From NCBI RefSeq assembly GCF_018343775.1, contig NZ_CP074349.1:2594001-2658000 (forward strand): DNA of 64,000 nucleotides. Reading direction: 5' to 3'. Numbering within the stretch: position 1 is the first letter of the stretch; every line of letters starts with the position of its first letter. The notes beneath the pieces are model-generated. The model ran no database searches. It was given only the letters and a program-made list of their open reading frames with translations, and was not told the origin of the DNA. Made by a program: the position numbers and the translations under genes. The stretch comes from Pseudomonas cichorii. Its GTDB lineage: Bacteria; Pseudomonadota; Gammaproteobacteria; Pseudomonadales; Pseudomonadaceae. Below are positions 1 to 8,259 of the stretch, one piece after another.

Positions 1-570
1 CAGTTGCTGCGCTGTCGTCGCGATGCGGCGCTGATCCTGCTGGGATTCTGGCGAGGGTTTCGCAGTGACGAGCTGTGCCGCCTGCAAATCGAGGACATCA
101 AGGCGATTCCCGAATCCGGGATCAGTCTTTACCTGCCGCGTAGCAAGGGTGATCGGGACAATATCGGCAAGACCTACCAGACCCCGGCCTTGCAGCGCCT
201 GTGTCCGGTGCAGGCTTACATCGACTGGGTCAATTGCTCTGCCTTGGCGCGTGGCCCGGTATTTCGCTCCATCGATCGCTGGGGCAATCTGGGCGAGGAG
301 GGGCTGCATGTCAGCAGTGTCATTCCCTTGTTGCGTCAGGCGTTCGAGCGTGCAGGTATCAGCGCCGATCAATACACCAGCCACTCGTTGCGCCGCGGGT
401 TTGCCACCTGGGCGCATCGCAACGGATGGGACCTCAAGTCGCTCATGGCTTACGTGGGGTGGCGGGACATGAAGTCTGCGATGCGTTACATTGAGCCGGT
501 TTCGTTCAGCAGTCCTTCCGGGGACCTGGGCGACGTGAAGGTTTCTTCTATTAATAAGCTTCGCCGATAG
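1..570 (+). CDS. Tyrosine recombinase / phage-type integrase, 5' end outside window
   Basis: The C-terminal catalytic half of a site-specific tyrosine recombinase; about 190 residues are present and the frame is open to the left edge, so the true start lies outside. Visible catalytic elements are the box I Arg in FRSDEL (near residue 20 of the visible part), the H-x-x-R of box II in HSLRRGF, the Trp of VGWRD where many family members have His, and the nucleophile Tyr in MRYIEP. Family knowledge: these enzymes break and rejoin DNA through a 3'-phosphotyrosine. No att repeat or other mobile gene is visible to the right, where housekeeping genes begin at once, so it may be a resident chromosomal recombinase or the edge of an element. 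The stop codon overlaps the candidate OxyR site in front of ahpC. Confidence 0.85.
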   Translation, partial: QLLRCRRDAALILLGFWRGFRSDELCRLQIEDIKAIPESGISLYLPRSKGDRDNIGKTYQTPALQRLCPVQAYIDWVNCSALARGPVFRSIDRWGNLGEEGLHVSSVIPLLRQAFERAGISADQYTSHSLRRGFATWAHRNGWDLKSLMAYVGWRDMKSAMRYIEPVSFSSPSGDLGDVKVSSINKLRR

Positions 571-603
571 GCAAAACTAATAAGCAACATCAGGTTTGCC
601 AAT
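567..603 (+). promoter_or_regulatory. Candidate OxyR site upstream of ahpC
   Basis: Four tetranucleotides at exact 7-nt spacing, ATAG (567), TAAT (578), ATCA (589) and CAAT (600), follow the ATAG-N7-CTAT-N7-ATAG-N7-CTAT layout bound by oxidised OxyR, with 11 of 16 positions matching. It lies about 70 bp before the ahpC start. The spacing is seen; OxyR control of ahpC in pseudomonads is established; binding here is inference. Confidence 0.4.
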
Positions 604-671
604 GAGCCTTTGTCATCAATCGTGCGTAAGCTTCACTCCATCGAATTCACAACCCATCAGGAGATTCACCG

Positions 672-1235
672 ATGCCTATTATCAACAGCCAAGTAAAACC
701 GTTCAAAGCAACCGCATTCAAGAACGGTGCTTTCGTCGACGTTTCGGAAGCTGACTTCAAAGGTAAATGGTCTGTCGTATTCTTCTACCCAGCCGACTTC
801 ACCTTTGTTTGCCCTACCGAACTGGAAGACCTGGCTGACAACTACGCTGAGTTCCAGAAACTCGGCGTCGAGATCTACAGCGTTTCTACCGACACTCATT
901 TTGCCCACGCTGCATGGCACAACACTTCGCCAGCAATCGGCAAGATCCAGTACACCATGATCGGCGACCCGACTCTGCAGATCTCCCGCAACTTCGACGT
1001 GCTGATCGAAGAAGCCGGTCTGGCTGATCGCGGTACTTTCGTGGTCAACCCTGAAGGCCAGATCAAAATCGTTGAACTGAACGATGGCGGCGTTGGCCGT
1101 GACGCTTCCGAGCTGCTGCGCAAGATCAAGGCTGCTCAGTACGTTGCTGCTCACCCGGGCGAAGTCTGCCCAGCCAAGTGGAAAGAAGGCGAGGCTACTC
1201 TGGCTCCGTCTCTGGACCTGGTCGGCAAGATCTAA
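672..1235 (+). CDS. ahpC: Alkyl hydroperoxide reductase subunit C (peroxiredoxin)
   Basis: A 187-residue typical 2-Cys peroxiredoxin of the AhpC type, the cytosolic enzyme that reduces H2O2, organic peroxides and peroxynitrite, with AhpF as reductant. The peroxidatic Cys is at residue 47 in FVCPTE, in the usual DFTFVCPTE context, and the resolving Cys lies near residue 166 in EVCPAKW. Full family length. The ATG at 672 follows AGGAG at 658. ahpF lies 124 bp downstream on the same strand, but an intrinsic terminator hairpin sits between them, so ahpC is probably transcribed in excess of ahpF. A possible OxyR site precedes it. Confidence 0.97.
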   Translation: MPIINSQVKPFKATAFKNGAFVDVSEADFKGKWSVVFFYPADFTFVCPTELEDLADNYAEFQKLGVEIYSVSTDTHFAHAAWHNTSPAIGKIQYTMIGDPTLQISRNFDVLIEEAGLADRGTFVVNPEGQIKIVELNDGGVGRDASELLRKIKAAQYVAAHPGEVCPAKWKEGEATLAPSLDLVGKI

Positions 1236-1295
1236 GTCGTATGAAACGGCTAGGGGCTTTGAGCTCTTGAGCAAGTAAACCGCATCGCCCCAAAA

Positions 1296-1333
1296 AACGC
1301 CCGGGCGGTCATCGCCTGGGCGTTGTTTTTTCT
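1296..1333 (+). terminator. Intrinsic terminator between ahpC and ahpF
   Basis: A GC-rich stem AACGCCCGGGCG / CGCCTGGGCGTT followed by a run of T (1325-1331). It lies between two cooperating genes on the same strand, so it probably acts as a partial terminator that lowers ahpF relative to ahpC, or ahpF has its own promoter. Confidence 0.8.
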
Positions 1334-1359
1334 ACCTTCGTAAAATAGGAAGTCGCCAC

Positions 1360-2922
1360 ATGTTGGACGCCAATCTTAAAGCCCAGTTGAAATCCTACCT
1401 GGAGCGGGTTACTCGCCCCATCGAGATCGTTGCGTCCCTTGATGACGGCGCCAAATCCCAGGAAATGCTGGCTCTGCTGAACGATGTACTCAGTGTTTCC
1501 AAAGACATCACCCTGCAAGACAACGGCACCGATGCACGCAAGCCATCGTTCTCGTTGAACAGCCCTGGTCAGAATATCAGCCTGCGTTTCGCCGGTATTC
1601 CCATGGGGCACGAATTCACCTCGCTGGTCCTGGCGTTGCTGCAAACAGGCGGCTACCCACCCAAGGTCAGTGCGGAAACCATCGAACAGGTTCGCGCCCT
1701 GCAAGGCGAGTTCCATTTCGAAACCTATTTCTCGCAGTCTTGCCAGAACTGCCCGGACGTCGTTCAGGCCCTGAACCTGATGGCGGTCCTCAATCCGAAC
1801 ATCAAGCACGTCGCCATCGACGGTGCGCTGTTCCAGGATGAAGTGACTGACCGCAAGATCATGTCGGTACCGAGCATCTACCTCAATGGCGAACTGTTCG
1901 GCCAGGGCCGCATGGGCCTGGAAGAAATCCTCGCCAAGATCGACACCGGCGCCAGCGCTCGTCAGGCTGAAAAACTCAATGCCAAGGATGCCTTCGACGT
2001 TCTGGTCGTCGGCGGTGGTCCAGCCGGTTCGGCCGCAGCGGTCTACGCAGCCCGTAAAGGCATTCGTACCGGTGTTGCGGCAGAGCGTTTCGGCGGTCAG
2101 GTGCTGGACACCATGGCAATCGAGAACTTCATCTCGGTACAACACACCGAAGGCCCTAAACTGGCCGTTGCGCTTGAAGAGCACGTCAAGCAATACAACG
2201 TCGACATCATGAATCTGCAGCGCGCCGACAAGCTGATTCCCGGCAAAGAGGGCGAACTGCATGAAGTGAAGTTCGCCAGCGGTGCAAGCCTCAAGGCCAA
2301 GACCGTGATTCTGGCTACCGGTGCCCGCTGGAGGGAGATGAATGTCCCTGGCGAGCAGCAATACCGCAACAAGGGCGTTGCCTACTGCCCGCACTGCGAT
2401 GGCCCGCTGTTCAAAGGCAAGCGCGTTGCAGTGATCGGCGGTGGTAACTCGGGCGTTGAAGCGGCCATTGACCTGGCAGGTATCGTCTCCCACGTGACCC
2501 TGCTGGAATTCGATGTGCAATTGCGTGCCGACGCAGTCCTGCAGCGCAAACTGCACAGCCTGCCGAACGTTACCGTGATTACCAGCGCCCAGACCACTGA
2601 AGTGACTGGCGACGAGCAGAAGGTCAACGGCCTGCGCTACAAGAACCGTGTTAATGGCGAAGAAGTGACTGTCGAGCTGGAAGGTATCTTCGTACAGATC
2701 GGCCTGCTGCCTAACAGCGAATGGCTCAAGGGTGCCATCGAGTTGTCGCCACGTGGCGAGATCATCGTCGATGCACGCGGCGAGACTTCGGTTCCAGGTA
2801 TCTTCGGTGCCGGTGACGTGACGATTGCTCCTTACAAGCAGATCATCATCGCCCTGGGCGAAGGTGCCAAGGCTTCCCTGAGCGCCTTCGATCACCTGAT
2901 CCGCACATCTGCTCCGGCCTGA
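1360..2922 (+). CDS. ahpF: Alkyl hydroperoxide reductase subunit F
   Basis: A 520-residue NAD(P)H-dependent flavoprotein disulfide reductase that recycles AhpC. The N-terminal third is the tandem thioredoxin-like domain with CQNC near residue 130. An FAD-binding Rossmann motif ([15 protein letters not shown]) follows near residue 216, then the redox-active CPHC near 345, the NAD(P)H-binding [10 protein letters not shown] motif, and the C-terminal FAD motif GIFGAGDVT. Length and order match E. coli AhpF. It is the only downstream partner of ahpC here; its transcription is probably attenuated by the intervening hairpin. A strong terminator follows the stop. Confidence 0.97.
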   Translation: MLDANLKAQLKSYLERVTRPIEIVASLDDGAKSQEMLALLNDVLSVSKDITLQDNGTDARKPSFSLNSPGQNISLRFAGIPMGHEFTSLVLALLQTGGYPPKVSAETIEQVRALQGEFHFETYFSQSCQNCPDVVQALNLMAVLNPNIKHVAIDGALFQDEVTDRKIMSVPSIYLNGELFGQGRMGLEEILAKIDTGASARQAEKLNAKDAFDVLVVGGGPAGSAAAVYAARKGIRTGVAAERFGGQVLDTMAIENFISVQHTEGPKLAVALEEHVKQYNVDIMNLQRADKLIPGKEGELHEVKFASGASLKAKTVILATGARWREMNVPGEQQYRNKGVAYCPHCDGPLFKGKRVAVIGGGNSGVEAAIDLAGIVSHVTLLEFDVQLRADAVLQRKLHSLPNVTVITSAQTTEVTGDEQKVNGLRYKNRVNGEEVTVELEGIFVQIGLLPNSEWLKGAIELSPRGEIIVDARGETSVPGIFGAGDVTIAPYKQIIIALGEGAKASLSAFDHLIRTSAPA

Positions 2923-2937
2923 TTGGCAGTCAGATAC

Positions 2938-2972
2938 AAAAAAGCCCCATGAGTGATCATGGGGCTTTTTTA
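2938..2972 (+). terminator. Terminator of ahpF
   Basis: A hairpin AAAAAGCCCCATG-AGTGAT-CATGGGGCTTTTTT. It has T-rich tails on both strands, so it may work bidirectionally for ahpF and, from the other side, for gloA. Confidence 0.9.
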
Positions 2973-2980
2973 TGTACATG

Positions 2981-3045
2981 GCCCCATTCGCGAATAAATT
3001 AGTTCCTACGGTGTACAGACTGTAAGAGCGAATCCATTCGGGAAC
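2981..3045. repeat. Degenerate REP-type palindromic element
   Basis: Two inverted, decayed copies of the GTAGGAGCGAAT..ATTCGCG element flank a short centre (ATTCGCGAATAAATTAGTTCCTAC and TGTAAGAGCGAATCCATTCG). Same family as those near 23130, 28525, 30010 and 46410. Confidence 0.6.
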
Positions 3046-3055
3046 AGGCGAAGGG

Positions 3056-3577
3056 TTACAGCGGCGTCGGCTGGATGATTTCCACCCAGTAGCCATCCGG
3101 GTCCTTGATGAAGGCCAGGTTGTTCATGCGGCCATCGGCCAGGCGTTTCTGGAAGTCCACGCCTAGCTTTTCAAAGCGTTCGCAGGCTGCATGCACGTCT
3201 GGTACGGACACGCAGATATGCCCGAAGCCACGCGGGTCGCTGTTGCCGTTGTGATAGCTGAAGGCCGGGTCTTTTTCGGTGCCGTGGTTGTGGGTCAGTT
3301 CCAGAATGCCGGGGATGGATTTCATCCACTCGTGGCGAGCCTTGTCGTCGGCAGGGATCTGGGCCTTGTCGACCAGTGCCAGGAAGTACAGGCTGAACTC
3401 GGCTTCCGGGAAGTCGCGCTTTTCTACCAGGCTGAAACCCAGTACACGGGTGTAGAAGTCCAGCGAGGCGGTGACGTCCTTGACGCGCAGCATGGTGTGG
3501 TTGAACACGAAGCGCTGGGTGGCCGCTTCAGGTTCAGCGGTCACGCCAGGGAAGGTATTGAGTTCTTGCAGGCTCAT
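3056..3577 (-). CDS. gloA: Lactoylglutathione lyase (glyoxalase I), long zinc-type
   Basis: A 173-residue glyoxalase I that isomerises the methylglyoxal-glutathione hemithioacetal to S-lactoylglutathione, a cytosolic detoxification step. It belongs to the longer, human-like class rather than the about 135-residue nickel class. The metal ligands can be aligned: His in NHTMLRV (Gln in the human enzyme), Glu in ELTHNHGTE, His in GFGHICVSVPD and Glu in YWVEIIQP. The ATG at 3577 (MSLQEL) is preceded by GGAGAT, a far better start than an upstream in-frame codon 63 bp earlier. It is transcribed convergently with ahpF. Confidence 0.93.
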   Translation of the reverse strand: MSLQELNTFPGVTAEPEAATQRFVFNHTMLRVKDVTASLDFYTRVLGFSLVEKRDFPEAEFSLYFLALVDKAQIPADDKARHEWMKSIPGILELTHNHGTEKDPAFSYHNGNSDPRGFGHICVSVPDVHAACERFEKLGVDFQKRLADGRMNNLAFIKDPDGYWVEIIQPTPL

Positions 3578-3731
3578 GGGGATCTCCAACAGAGTGTTCA
3601 AAAATTGCCAAATGATACGGGGCAGGGCGGCCAGTGCCAAACCTTGCGCTGATCAAAAAGTGCTTCGGCCCTTGCTCGTGGCGGGCGACAGGCTCAGAAT
3701 TTCCAGTTTCCTGTACTGAGTAGCTTCGATC

Positions 3732-4274
3732 ATGACGTTCTTGCCATGCAGATCCTTGTTCATCAGCCTGTGCCTGGCTGCAGCAGGTGCACATGCCGCC
3801 GATGCAATGATCATCTGGCCGGCGGGCTGGGAGGTGGAATCGCTGCCGACAGCGGACCCCGCCACTCAACCGTCCGTGCAAGTCAGACAACGCGCAGTCA
3901 AAAACGATCAGGCCGGTAATCCGAGTATGGTGATGGAGCTGACCCAGTCACGTCTGGTGCCTGGCCATGAGGTCAATGTTCAGGCTGTTTTGCTGGAGAT
4001 GCGCAAGTCGATTCAGGTCAATTTCGCTCGCAGCGGCATGCAGAGCGTGTGCACTCATGTGCGCGAAGGGCAGCTCAGTGTGATTCCTTCGCTGGAAACC
4101 ACCTGCACGGTGACCCAGAACGGCGTGCATGTGATGACCCAGACCCTGGTGGCAGCAGCGAACAAGGAGATGGCGTGGTCGTTGTCCTATGCCGGATCGG
4201 TTGATGGCTATGCGGCGAACAAGGATGAGGTTTTGCGTATCAGGGAAGGGCTGAAGCTCGACTCTACGCCTTGA
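3732..4274 (+). CDS. Conserved secreted protein (DUF4946-like)
   Basis: A 180-residue protein with a Sec signal peptide: a hydrophobic core in the first 20 residues and an Ala-x-Ala site (AHAADA) near residue 23. The mature part is a compact mixed alpha/beta sequence with two cysteines (CTHV and TTCTVT) that could form a disulfide in the periplasm. It resembles the Pseudomonas DUF4946 family as far as I recall it; no catalytic motif is visible and no function can be assigned. It stands alone between gloA (divergent) and a long non-coding stretch. Confidence 0.75.
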   Translation: MTFLPCRSLFISLCLAAAGAHAADAMIIWPAGWEVESLPTADPATQPSVQVRQRAVKNDQAGNPSMVMELTQSRLVPGHEVNVQAVLLEMRKSIQVNFARSGMQSVCTHVREGQLSVIPSLETTCTVTQNGVHVMTQTLVAAANKEMAWSLSYAGSVDGYAANKDEVLRIREGLKLDSTP

Positions 4275-4296
4275 TGCTTTCCTGTAGGCAAAAAGA

Positions 4297-4313
4297 AGCC
4301 CGCCGAGGCGGGC
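4297..4313 (+). terminator. Weak hairpin after the DUF4946-like gene
   Basis: GCCCGCC-GAG-GGCGGGC-type stem 22 bp after the stop, without a clear T run; possibly a 3'-end stabiliser rather than a full terminator. Confidence 0.4.
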
Positions 4314-4803
4314 ATGGGGCGCTATTCCTTTAGCGGCCTTTATCTTGTAAGAAGACGTGTGAAAAAAATGTGAAGTCCTGACTTGATGCTTATTGCCTTG
4401 AGGCGCAGGTCGCAAATCATTTGAACCGGTCTTTTGCACAATCCTGTCCGACACTATTCGCGACTCGTCGAAAAGTTAGCATCTTCGTGTGCTCATTCCT
4501 GCAAAACGGCGACGATTTTTTGGTGAAGCAGGTGTGTAGTCGTGAGAGGAAAACGATGCACTTCACATCGAGTTACACATCGTAATGAAGCTGTCGGAAT
4601 GCTGAACGAGGGGGTGAATTCTTCAAGTTGCAACAGTGACTGCTATGTTGGATTGTGGTGATTTTATTGGCGTCATTATTTTAACGTGAGCAGGGTCTAC
4701 GGTATGTCATCAGCTGTTATATGCAAATCGTGCCGAAGTAGACGGCATGTATATGAATTAATCATGCTTCCCTATTCATATATATGAGTGGGGCGCGTGC
4801 AAT
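4314..4803. other. AT-rich intergenic stretch, no gene seen
   Basis: About 490 bp of clearly lower GC than the surroundings between the secreted protein and the mvaU-type gene. No ORF with a credible start and family resemblance was found on either strand. The composition is typical of DNA bound by MvaT/MvaU proteins. A small RNA cannot be excluded. Confidence 0.6.
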
Positions 4804-4829
4804 AAAAAGCCCTGCAGATGCAGGGCTTG
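4804..4829 (-). terminator. Terminator of the mvaU-type gene
   Basis: Read on the minus strand, AAGCCCTGCATCTGCAGGGCTT is followed by TTTTTATT, immediately after the stop at 4849. Confidence 0.85.
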
Positions 4830-4848
4830 CCTTGACGACAAAGTGTGA

Positions 4849-5214
4849 TCAGGCGCGCAGCCAGGAATCGACAGTCTCGACGCCGTATTGCTCTTTCCAG
4901 GCTTTGAGGCCGCGGTGGTTACCGCCTTTGGTTTCAATCAGCTCGCCTGTGTGCGGGTTCTGATAGACCTTTACAACCCGCGCGCGACGGCGTTTTGGGC
5001 CGGGGGCCGGGGCAACCAGGGACGTGGAGCTGACAGGGTCGAGGATTGCAATGATGTCGCGCAGGCTTTTGCCGTAGCTGCCCATCAGGTCCTGAAGCTT
5101 CTGCTCGAATTCAATCTCTTTTTTCAGTCCGGCATCATTCTTCAGGGATTCCAGCTGTGCAAGCTGTTCTTGAAGGGCTTTCTCTGCTGCGCGGAACTCG
5201 GCAAGTCTGGACAA
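4849..5214 (-). CDS. mvaU: H-NS-like nucleoid silencer, MvaT/MvaU family (MvaU type)
   Basis: A 121-residue xenogeneic silencer of the Pseudomonas MvaT/MvaU family, which binds AT-rich DNA and represses horizontally acquired genes. The N-terminal half (residues 1-62, beginning MSRLAEFRAAEKALQEQ) is the coiled-coil oligomerisation region. A Pro/Ala linker with a basic RRRARVVK patch follows, then the DNA-binding domain with the family signature NPHTGE and ETKGGNH. The N-terminus and KAWKEQYG are closer to MvaU than to MvaT of P. aeruginosa. It lies between AT-rich intergenic regions that it could itself bind (inference). Relevance: the AT-rich cdiA module and toxin end in this window are the sort of DNA such proteins silence. 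Confidence 0.9.
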   Translation of the reverse strand: MSRLAEFRAAEKALQEQLAQLESLKNDAGLKKEIEFEQKLQDLMGSYGKSLRDIIAILDPVSSTSLVAPAPGPKRRRARVVKVYQNPHTGELIETKGGNHRGLKAWKEQYGVETVDSWLRA

Positions 5215-5588
5215 ATAAAATACTCCAACGGTGTAGTGGCTGTTGATAGCCCGATAAAGCGATATGACAAAAACGTTAGGCCGACTCGCTCATTTGGTTT
5301 CCTACCCGACCCCGCATTTTCAATGATGAAACTAAAGGTTCCGTCAGGCGTGCGGGAGTAGTGGGTAGTTATAATCAGTTGCCCGTAAATAATGCACGTT
5401 TTTTACGAGTTAGAAAATAGTATTCTTGAAAATGATTAAATGAAACTGCGTTCATCAGTTGGCGGTTTCTATCACTGCTTGTGATATCGGACGAAGCGCG
5501 TTGTAAGTTATTTCCGATATTAGGTTGGGCGTGAAGAAGTGTGAAATATGTCGGAACAGGTTAAAAAAGACGCGAAATGCTTACTTTC
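5215..5588. other. AT-rich upstream region of the mvaU-type gene
   Basis: About 375 bp holding the promoter region of the mvaU-type gene and the 3' flank of the convergent-side TPR gene. Short ORFs here lack ribosome sites and resemble nothing; nothing else was recognised. Confidence 0.55.
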
Positions 5589-5611
5589 AGGCAGGTAAAA
5601 AGCCTGCCTGC
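5589..5611. terminator. Hairpin between TPR gene and mvaU region
   Basis: Perfect 8-bp arms CAGGCAGG / CCTGCCTG around TAAAAAG, just beyond the TPR gene stop on its minus strand. No T tail, so termination would be weak. Confidence 0.4.
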
Positions 5612-5618
5612 CAAGCGT

Positions 5619-6719
5619 CTAGAGCCCTTGCTGGAGGGCCGGATCATCGGGATTCTGCTGCTCCAGCTCAGCCAGCAATACCTGTACGTTCTGCAATTGG
5701 CCGTTTTCTTTCCAGTACTGGATCAGTAAAACCCGGGCTCGTCGGTTGGCAGGCTGATTCTGGAGTATCTGAGCCAATTGTTTTTGCGCGGCTTCCAGTT
5801 GATCCAGATCATGCAGCGCTACTGCCAGGTCATAGCGGTAATCATTGTTCCCCGGTTCAAGTTCTGCCGCTTTGGCCAGGCTGAGCAGTGCGTACTCGCT
5901 CTGTCCATGGTGCAGCAGCCACATGCCCAATGCGTGTTGCAGCACAGAGGACTCCGGGTTGCGTTCCAGTAACTTCGCGAAAAGGCTGCGGGCCTGATCC
6001 GCCTGGCCCTTTTTGTCCAGCAGTTCGATATGCGCCAGAGCGGCTTCGATGTTATCCGGGTCCAGGGCAATGGCGTTCTTCAGGGCTGAAAGCGCAGGTT
6101 CCAGATCCCCGGTCTGCAGATAGAGTTTTGCCAGTTGCAACTGGTTCTGCGCTGTCTGTGGCTGGGTTTTCAGGGCTTCCTGCCAGGTTTCGGCGCTTTG
6201 TTGCAGAACAGCGAAATACAGGCCCAGATCATCCGCAGAGAGCCCCAGCAATGCGCGGGTGGCGCTGAATCTCACGGATTGTTCGGCATCTTCCAGCAAG
6301 GGGCCCAGCAACAGGCTGCGCTTGTTGTCGGGTATCAGCTCCATACTGGCTTCGATAGCCGCCTGACGCACCTGGGGCGATGAGTCCTTGAGACAGCCAT
6401 TGAGTAACTTGAGTGCCTGGGGGCTTGGATAATTGCCCAGTTCGGCCAGCAGGGCTATGCGATGGGTAGGTGAAAGGTCCGTACGTGCCAGTTGCTGATA
6501 AAGCATGCGCGCTGCGCCGGGCTTGCCATCATGAGCCTGCTGCATTGCCTGAGCGTAGGTGTGATTCAGTTTTGCGGCGGGTTGGGCAGGGGGGCTGCGC
6601 CATGACCACACGACCAATGACAGCGCCACCAGCATGACGGATGCAACGGCGATACCGACCAGCCTGCGGCGTCGGGTGCCAGGGTGAGGCGATGAGCCCT
6701 GTAAAGGCATTTTGGGCAT
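5619..6719 (-). CDS. Membrane-anchored HEAT/TPR-repeat protein
   Basis: About 366 residues. A single transmembrane segment lies near residues 19-37 after a short basic stretch (RRRR), so the bulk is probably periplasmic. Residues about 60-180 form HEAT-like helical repeats (QVRQAAIEASMELIP, QSVRFSATRALLGLS), and residues about 185-360 form tetratricopeptide repeats (LQLAKLYLQTGDLEPALSALKNAIALDP and relatives). Such architecture is a protein-protein scaffold; no enzyme motif is visible. The ATG at 6719 is chosen because the longer in-frame start (TTG at 6812) falls in the T tail of the oprN terminator. It follows the efflux operon on the same strand but is separated from it by that terminator. 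Confidence 0.7.
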   Translation of the reverse strand: MPKMPLQGSSPHPGTRRRRLVGIAVASVMLVALSLVVWSWRSPPAQPAAKLNHTYAQAMQQAHDGKPGAARMLYQQLARTDLSPTHRIALLAELGNYPSPQALKLLNGCLKDSSPQVRQAAIEASMELIPDNKRSLLLGPLLEDAEQSVRFSATRALLGLSADDLGLYFAVLQQSAETWQEALKTQPQTAQNQLQLAKLYLQTGDLEPALSALKNAIALDPDNIEAALAHIELLDKKGQADQARSLFAKLLERNPESSVLQHALGMWLLHHGQSEYALLSLAKAAELEPGNNDYRYDLAVALHDLDQLEAAQKQLAQILQNQPANRRARVLLIQYWKENGQLQNVQVLLAELEQQNPDDPALQQGL

Positions 6720-6810
6720 ACCGGGTTCCAGTTCCAGACGGCATGAAGCTTCGGGCAGTGACTGGCTGCTGTCAAACTTCAATCGTGTATAGCCTGTAAA
6801 TACGGGACGC

Positions 6811-6846
6811 AAAAAAGCCCCGCGCTCAGAGAACGCAGGGCTTTCG
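6811..6846 (-). terminator. Terminator of the mexEF-oprN-type operon
   Basis: On the minus strand AAAGCCCTGCG..CGCGGGGCTTTTTT: a GC stem followed by six T, 16 bp after the oprN stop. Confidence 0.85.
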
Positions 6847-6861
6847 TGACTTGCGAGGCGA

Positions 6862-8259
6862 TCAGGCCTGGGGTTGCCACCCGCCGCCCAATGCCTTGTA
6901 AATGGCTACGATTCCGCGATAGGTCTCGATTTCTGCCTGGGCCTGGGAGTCTTCGGCTGCCAGGCGTTCCCGCTCGGCATCCAGCAGAACCAGGAAGTCT
7001 GCCGTGCCTTCGCGGTACTGGATGGACGCCAGCCTCGCTGCGGCACGACTCGATTCGCTCTGGCGAATCAGAGCCAGCAGGCGTTGCTGGCGTTTGTCGT
7101 AGTCGCTGAAAGCGTTTTCCGATTCTTCGAGTGCCAGCAGTACTTGCTGTTCATAGTTCGCCAGCGCGCCTTCGGCATCGGCATCGGCGCTGCGAATCTG
7201 GGCACGGACGCTGCCCAGATCGAAAGCGGCCCATGTGATGTTCGGGCCAAGCGCCCAGGCTCGTGCAGCCGAAGAGCCTATCTGCGAGCCGCGTCCGGCA
7301 GTAAAGCCCAGGAAACCGCTCAGGCTGACCCGTGGAAACAGGTCGGCAGTCGCCACTCCGATACGTGCGGTGGAGGCGGCCAGTTGCCGTTCGGCTGCAC
7401 GGATGTCAGGACGCTGGCGCAAGACCTGCGCCGGATCGCCAATCGGCAAAGCCTTGGCAATGGCAGGCAGTTTTGCCGGGCTCAGGTCCACGCTGAGACT
7501 TTCGGGACGCTCGCCCAGCAAGGTCGCGATGCGGTTGCGCTGACGAACCTGTTCGGCCTGCAATTGCGGCACGCTGGCTTCGACGGCAGCGAGGCGGGCG
7601 TCGGCGCGAACCACGTCCAGTTCGTTGCCGACTCCGGCATCACGCAATTGTGTGGTCACGCCTCGGGAATCCTGCTGGTTTTTCAGGTTGTCCCGGGCAA
7701 TCGCCTCACGCAGTTGAGCGCCGCGCAATTGGCCATAGGCATCGACCACTTCGGCAATCAGCGTCACCTGAAGCTGATACAGGTCGGCTTCGGCGGCCTG
7801 CTGATCGGCTTCGCTGGCTTCCAGTTGCCGTTGGATGCGACCGAACAGGTCCAGCTCCCAGGCCATGTCCAGACCCAGATCATAGCGCTCGCTATTGACT
7901 CGGCGCTCGGTGGTGCCCGGTTGCTGGCCTTTGCCCAGATCGCTGCTGGCACGGCTGGTGATCACGGGCATGGCGTCGTTGCTGACGTCATCGCGAATCG
8001 CCCGGGCCGATTTCAGGCGGGCAAAGGCCACGCGCAGATCACGGTTGCCATCCAGGGAGCGGCTGACCAGCGTGTTCAGGGTCGGATCGTCGAACTGCTG
8101 CCACCACAGGGTATCCACCTTGCTGCGGTCGTGGTTGCCCTGAGCGGCCGAAGCGAGTTTTGCCGGAGCCGTTTCGGGGGCCTTGTAGTCCGGGCCGACG
8201 GCACAAGCCGCCAGCGCCAGGACCAGCAGGGCCGGAGCGAAAAGTTTAAGCGCGCTCAT
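6862..8259 (-). CDS. oprN: RND efflux outer-membrane channel, OprN/OprM family
   Basis: A 465-residue outer-membrane factor of the NodT family, a TolC-like trimeric channel with an alpha-helical periplasmic tunnel. A lipoprotein signal with the acylation Cys in LALAACAVGPDYK near residue 19 is followed by the usual Y-x-x-P start and two homologous OEP repeats of about 190 residues. The conserved LRQRPDIRAAERQLAA and the C-terminal ALGGGW are clear. The ATG at 8259 overlaps the mexF stop in TGATG, so translation is coupled. As the third gene of the operon it supplies the exit duct for the MexE/MexF pair. Confidence 0.9.
   Translation of the reverse strand: MSALKLFAPALLVLALAACAVGPDYKAPETAPAKLASAAQGNHDRSKVDTLWWQQFDDPTLNTLVSRSLDGNRDLRVAFARLKSARAIRDDVSNDAMPVITSRASSDLGKGQQPGTTERRVNSERYDLGLDMAWELDLFGRIQRQLEASEADQQAAEADLYQLQVTLIAEVVDAYGQLRGAQLREAIARDNLKNQQDSRGVTTQLRDAGVGNELDVVRADARLAAVEASVPQLQAEQVRQRNRIATLLGERPESLSVDLSPAKLPAIAKALPIGDPAQVLRQRPDIRAAERQLAASTARIGVATADLFPRVSLSGFLGFTAGRGSQIGSSAARAWALGPNITWAAFDLGSVRAQIRSADADAEGALANYEQQVLLALEESENAFSDYDKRQQRLLALIRQSESSRAAARLASIQYREGTADFLVLLDAERERLAAEDSQAQAEIETYRGIVAIYKALGGGWQPQA

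Noticed and set aside
1..570. Genomic island boundary suggested by the integrase
   Set aside because: No attachment-site repeat or tRNA is visible and the following genes are housekeeping; the left side is outside the window.
1309..3096. Very long minus-strand frame opposite ahpF
   Set aside because: It is an antisense shadow of ahpF; no ribosome site, no family resemblance, and GC-rich codon structure produces it.
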